This document shows, one piece after another, positions 6,343 to 6,997 of a DNA stretch of 6,997 nt. The first letter of the stretch is position 1. Every line of letters starts with the position of its first letter. The stretch is from Gammaproteobacteria bacterium. GTDB lineage: Bacteria > Pseudomonadota > Gammaproteobacteria > Pseudomonadales > Azotimanducaceae_A. Both the position numbers and the translations under genes were made by a program. Under the pieces are notes generated by a model, which did not search any database, was not told the origin of the DNA, and was given only the letters and a program-made list of their open reading frames with translations. The stretch spans positions 1-6,997 of the forward strand of contig JAPOON010000148.1 in NCBI GenBank assembly GCA_026713405.1. Reading direction: 5' to 3'.

Positions 6343-6612
6343 CTAATCCCCGGTCCCGTCGGGCCACAGTGCCTGGTGCAGTGCGCGGCTGGCGTTGCGG
6401 ACTGCGGCGGACCGGGGCGCACGCCGGGAATCGATGCTGAGGTGTTCCTCGACGTCCTCGAGCATCCTGGAAGTGCGGGCATCCCGGGCGGCGGCGCGGA
6501 GTGCGATCCAGAGGTCGCGGTCGATGGTGCCGCCTGAGCGGATCCAGGCGGCGACTGCAGGGGCTGCCCACTCCGGCGTGCCCCAGTCCCGGATGGTCTG
6601 TTCCAGTTCCAT
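6343..6612 (-). CDS. Small protein of unknown function downstream of the integrase
   Basis: An 89-codon gene, not recognised. The start is chosen at the ATG whose complement is 6610-6612, because a strong AGGAG (complement of 6619-6623) precedes it by six bases. The frame runs open further upstream to 6909, but that part overlaps the integrase in another frame and is rejected. The product begins MELEQTIRDWGTPEW and ends ALWPDGTGD. It has no transmembrane segment or signal peptide. It looks soluble and largely helical, with many Ala, Arg, Asp and Glu and five Trp; a segment at about 31-60 (DRDLWIALRAAARDARTSRM, then LEDVEEHLSI) looks amphipathic. It follows the integrase by 109 bases on the same strand and may be cotranscribed with it. 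Accessory roles in island biology are possible, but nothing in the sequence shows this. Confidence 0.7.
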   Translation of the reverse strand: MELEQTIRDWGTPEWAAPAVAAWIRSGGTIDRDLWIALRAAARDARTSRMLEDVEEHLSIDSRRAPRSAAVRNASRALHQALWPDGTGD

Positions 6613-6618
6613 GGGTAT

Positions 6619-6623
6619 CTCCT
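6619..6623 (-). promoter_or_regulatory. Ribosome binding site of the small gene, at the edge of a large inverted repeat
   Basis: The minus strand reads AGGAG here, six bases before the ATG. Three of its bases (6621-6623) also belong to the outer end of the inverted repeat 6621-6697. If the leader folded, part of the ribosome site would be paired. Confidence 0.7.
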
Positions 6624-6697
6624 GGCCGTTGCAATGCGAGTTGAAAACGCTCGCCCGGAGCCCGCCGGCGTTTGCAACTCGCGTTGCAACGGTCAGG
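6621..6697. repeat. 30-base inverted repeat between integrase and small gene
   Basis: The arm 6621-6650 is complementary to 6668-6697 at 27 of 30 positions, around a 17-base GC-rich centre. Two of the three mismatches become G-T pairs on the plus strand, so plus-strand RNA would fold better than the minus-strand mRNA of the flanking genes. Within the right arm, minus strand, GTTGCAA recurs at 11-base spacing, about one helical turn, as expected of an operator or recombinase/accessory-factor site. Alternative roles: attenuation or end of integrase transcription, or translational control of the small gene. Confidence 0.85.
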
Positions 6698-6721
6698 CGG
6701 GCGCTGGGGCGGGTTCGCAGC

Positions 6722-6997
6722 TCAGGCGGTGGCGGCGAGGTAGTCGGCCCACTGCTGCATGAGGGTGCGGCGGCGCTCGAACAGGTCGCTGCGGCGGTAG
6801 GCGGCCTCGACGCGGTCGTTGTTGACGTGGGCGAGCGCGAGTTCGCAGACCTCGCGGGGCGCCTCGGTGCACTCGGCGGCCCAGTCGCGGAAGCTGGAGC
6901 GGAAGCCATGCGGCACGGCGTCGATGCCGACCTTGTGCAGGAGCTTCGGCAGGCTGGCCTGACTTGGAGTCCGGCCCGTGGCGCTGGGGAACACCAG
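6722..6997 (-). CDS. P4-type tyrosine recombinase (integrase), C-terminal part, runs off the right edge
   Basis: Site-specific recombinase that integrates and excises a genomic island or prophage, usually at a tRNA gene. Only the C-terminal catalytic part is present. The frame is open through base 6997, so the GTG at 6992-6994 is internal and not the true start. Counting from that GTG, visible catalytic residues are His29 and Arg32 (HGFRSSFRDWAAE, the HxxR box), His56 (ELALAHVNND) and the nucleophile Tyr66 (AAYRRSDLFERRR), followed by the usual MQQWADYLA tail. This is the pattern of P4-like integrases with a DUF4102 N-terminus, normally about 400 residues. The stop is TGA (complement of 6722-6724). 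The catalytic part is intact, so the gene need not be dead. The island and its attachment site should lie mostly to the right. Confidence 0.93.
   Translation of the reverse strand: MVFPSATGRTPSQASLPKLLHKVGIDAVPHGFRSSFRDWAAECTEAPREVCELALAHVNNDRVEAAYRRSDLFERRRTLMQQWADYLAATA

Noticed and set aside
6060..6689. Minus-strand 209-codon frame over repeat copy B and opposite frames
   Set aside because: Low-complexity arginine/proline-rich product overlapping the better-supported small gene; no motif.
6613..6909. Upstream extension of the small minus-strand gene to a 188-codon frame
   Set aside because: The extension crosses the inverted repeat and then overlaps the integrase out of frame. The internal ATG at 6612 has a strong ribosome site, so the short form is preferred.

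Overview
The window looks like chromosomal DNA of a GC-rich Gram-negative bacterium. It carries a TonB-dependent outer-membrane receptor, a LuxR-type regulator and a P4-type tyrosine integrase, which fits Pseudomonadota, most likely gamma- or alphaproteobacterial. No rRNA, tRNA or other marker is present to fix the taxon more closely.

Left part (1-4583), plus strand: three tightly packed genes that look like one operon. They are an amidase-signature hydrolase (open at the left edge, closest in motif pattern to indoleacetamide/mandelamide hydrolases), a TonB-dependent receptor whose start overlaps the amidase stop, and, 56 bases further on, a LuxR-family regulator with a sensor-like N-terminal half. 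The simplest reading is an uptake-and-use unit: the receptor imports a scarce amide-containing or aromatic compound, the amidase hydrolyses it, and the regulator senses it or a product. The substrate cannot be read from the sequence.

Middle part (4584-6342): about 1.75 kb with no convincing gene but many repeats and hairpins. It holds (a) two direct copies of a ~145-base element (4837-4981 and 6166-6310) with two hairpins whose stems differ between copies by compensatory base-pair changes, (b) an array of at least four imperfect units (5533-5842), each a short stem-loop of different sequence followed by a conserved CCC...CAGC.GGGG box, and (c) a nearly continuous 51-base hairpin (5998-6048) with a smaller hairpin before it (5906-5932). 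Parts of this may be the debris or ends of insertion elements. The copy-to-copy covariation says that structure, not protein, is what has been kept.

Right part (6343-6997), minus strand: the C-terminal portion of a P4-type tyrosine integrase runs off the right edge. Downstream of it is a small 89-codon gene of unknown function with a strong ribosome binding site. Between them lies a 30-base inverted repeat (27/30 matches) whose edge overlaps that ribosome binding site. The integrase marks this end as part of a mobile or formerly mobile island that continues to the right. The repeat-rich middle part is probably the junction between the metabolic operon and that island.
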